From contig NC_034415.1 in assembly GCF_002078875.1 (NCBI RefSeq), forward strand, positions 25,259,413 through 25,323,412: a DNA stretch of 64,000 nt, written 5' to 3'. Below, one piece after another: positions 62,721 through 64,000 of this stretch; positions within the stretch are counted from its first letter, which is position 1, and each line of letters opens with the position of its first letter. Source of the stretch: Numida meleagris. Taxonomy: Eukaryota; Chordata; Aves; Galliformes; Numididae. Both the position numbers and the translations under genes were made by a program. Below the pieces are notes generated by a model. It saw nothing but the letters and a program-made list of their open reading frames with translations. It had not been told where the DNA came from and did not search any database.

Positions 62721-63375
62721 CACAAAGTGTTATGCAGGCTGGTAACACACATGGGGAAACACTGAATAGGGTTCCTTCAACCCCCCCCCTCTAAGGACAG
62801 TGAGTCAGATCAAGAGCCTTCTTCAGCCCAGAGCACCTCCAGATCATCTGGAAAAGGCCACGAGAGCCCACCTTTAGCTTGCACATGTTCTCCAGCAGCT
62901 GAAGTTGTCCTCAGGTTTCCTATTTCTCCTTAAAGGCCCTTTGGTTTTGTTCAGAAAGTGCTTCCTTCTCCCTCTGCTCAAGCCACCCACTCCTGCCTTT
63001 TATATCCCCAGTGAAGCCATGCAGAGAGAAGTGCCGGTGCTTCACTGCAGCCATCTCCAGCAGCCAGTGTGGAGGTGAAGCACACCCTGATCAATGGGGA
63101 AAAGCCTGGCAACACCCCCAGCTCTGAACACCTTCTTTGGTATGAAATCAAAAATTACACGTGTATGCCAACAGTCTCACTGAGGAGCCAAGCCAAGAGG
63201 CAGTTCAGGACTACATGCTGCAAAACCACCGTGTTTGCAGTCAAAACTCCTCTTGCATTTTGGGTTGACCTCCTAACTGCATGCACTGTGGGGATGCTCA
63301 CATCTTCTTGCAAAACTGGTGGAAAACCACCCACAATCCAGAATAACCCTCAATGGGAGGTCAGCACATAGCTGC

Positions 63376-63565
63376 AAAGAATCGTACAATCTTTAACATT
63401 AGAAAAGACTCCTAAGACCATCAAATCCAACCTCAACCCATCTCCACTGATCATGTCCCTCAGTGCCACATCTCCACGGCTCTTGAACACCTCCAGGGAT
63501 GGTGACTCTACCACTACCCTGAGAAGAAATTTTTCCTAATATACAACCTGAACCTCCCCTGGCCA
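63376..63565 (-). repeat. CR1 LINE 3' end (antisense), SSBP3 intron
   Basis: 'aagaatcgtacaatctttaa', 'atgtccctcagtgccacatc', 'cacctccagggatggtgact', 'ttcctaatatacaacctga'. Lacks the 'ctgggcagcctgtgcc' middle portion present in related copies, suggesting an internal deletion near 63522. Confidence 0.9.
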
Positions 63566-64000
63566 ACATCTCTAGTCCTAACGCCAGCTGCCCCAGAGTC
63601 CCCCAACAAGAAGCCAGCTACGAAGCAACCTGCATGGGAATCCAGAGACAACCCTCACAGCAAAACCACAAACACACACATTTCTCTTTAGAGACCACCT
63701 GACATTTTCCCTTGCTGGGGAGGGAGTTTGCCTGCAGGATGCAGAGAAGGGAGCCAGGCCCAGCCCTGCACCCAAGGACCAAGGAGCCTCGGTGCGGGGG
63801 AAGCAAGGCCAGGGGCACCGCTTGCACCCAGCGAGTGCTTAAATCCCTGGCGAGGCTGTATGAGCTCCAGCCGTTTCCTCGATCCAAGCGGAGCAGATGG
63901 CACTCACAACACTTGCGGTTTCGCTTCCCAGCCGCCATCACAGAGCCGCTTCTCACAAGGGTGGAGGCGGGGGGGAGACGGCGTGGTGTGGGTTTTTTTC

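Larger units (their letters stand above)
46610..64000 (-). other. SSBP3: SSBP3 intron (at least 17.4 kb), 5' end outside window
   Basis: Upstream (in transcript sense) of the residue-93 exon I searched for the family segments of the N-terminal exons (the LUFS region, the WDLYCAAPERR and FHDY ends) and saw none on the minus strand. Contents: low-complexity runs, a 21-bp minisatellite (48778-48882), CR1 copies at 60250, 62663 and 63376, a fossil SINE-like block near 61475 and several AT-rich candidate regulatory blocks. No nested gene is supported. Confidence 0.7.

Overview
The window is ordinary vertebrate nuclear DNA, almost certainly from a bird. Coding sequence is split into small exons with GT/AG borders. 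The dispersed repeats are CR1 LINE 3' ends, recognisable by their terminal ATTCTATGATTCTATG-type tails, and CR1 is the dominant avian repeat. The gene order CDCP2 - CYB5RL - MRPL37 - SSBP3 matches what I recall of human 1p32.3. A galliform (chicken-like, probably chromosome 8) is my inference from compactness and CR1 style; the sequence does not prove a species.

Layout. 1-2006 is the 3' flank of CDCP2 with two CR1 fragments. 2007-7553 (minus) holds a complete six-exon CDCP2 reading frame of 536 codons: signal peptide, three CUB domains, a ZP-N-like module and a C-terminal membrane helix. 7554 to about 10150 is intergenic. About 10150-20313 (minus) is CYB5RL: six coding exons, 308 codons, a cytochrome-b5-reductase-like flavoprotein. 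20314-20569 is a 256-bp GC-rich head-to-head promoter with an uninterrupted run of 34 C. 20570-25059 (plus) is MRPL37: seven coding exons, 435 codons, a protein of the mitochondrial ribosome large subunit. 25166 to about 28340 is the convergent intergenic gap. From about 28340 leftwards-reading (minus) comes SSBP3. Its last 14 coding exons (296 codons plus stop) lie between 30297 and 46609. The N-terminal LUFS/LisH-bearing exons are not in the window, so 46610-64000 is interpreted as one long SSBP3 intron.

All exon junctions were checked by phase, and every joined reading frame closes exactly: CDCP2 1611 nt, CYB5RL 927 nt, MRPL37 1308 nt, SSBP3 partial 891 nt. The SSBP3 part equals the C-terminal 296 residues of a 388-residue protein, the length I recall for the mammalian long isoform.

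The four genes do not form one pathway. CYB5RL and MRPL37 probably share a promoter. SSBP3 is a nuclear LDB1 cofactor, and its introns contain several AT-rich, homeodomain-site-dense blocks that look like conserved non-coding elements. I found no undescribed multi-gene system. The best leads are the CUB x3 + ZP-N architecture of CDCP2, the C-run in the divergent promoter, an inverted CR1 pair in MRPL37 intron 1, and a fossil SINE-like block with 5S- and tRNA-type promoter boxes near 61.5 kb.
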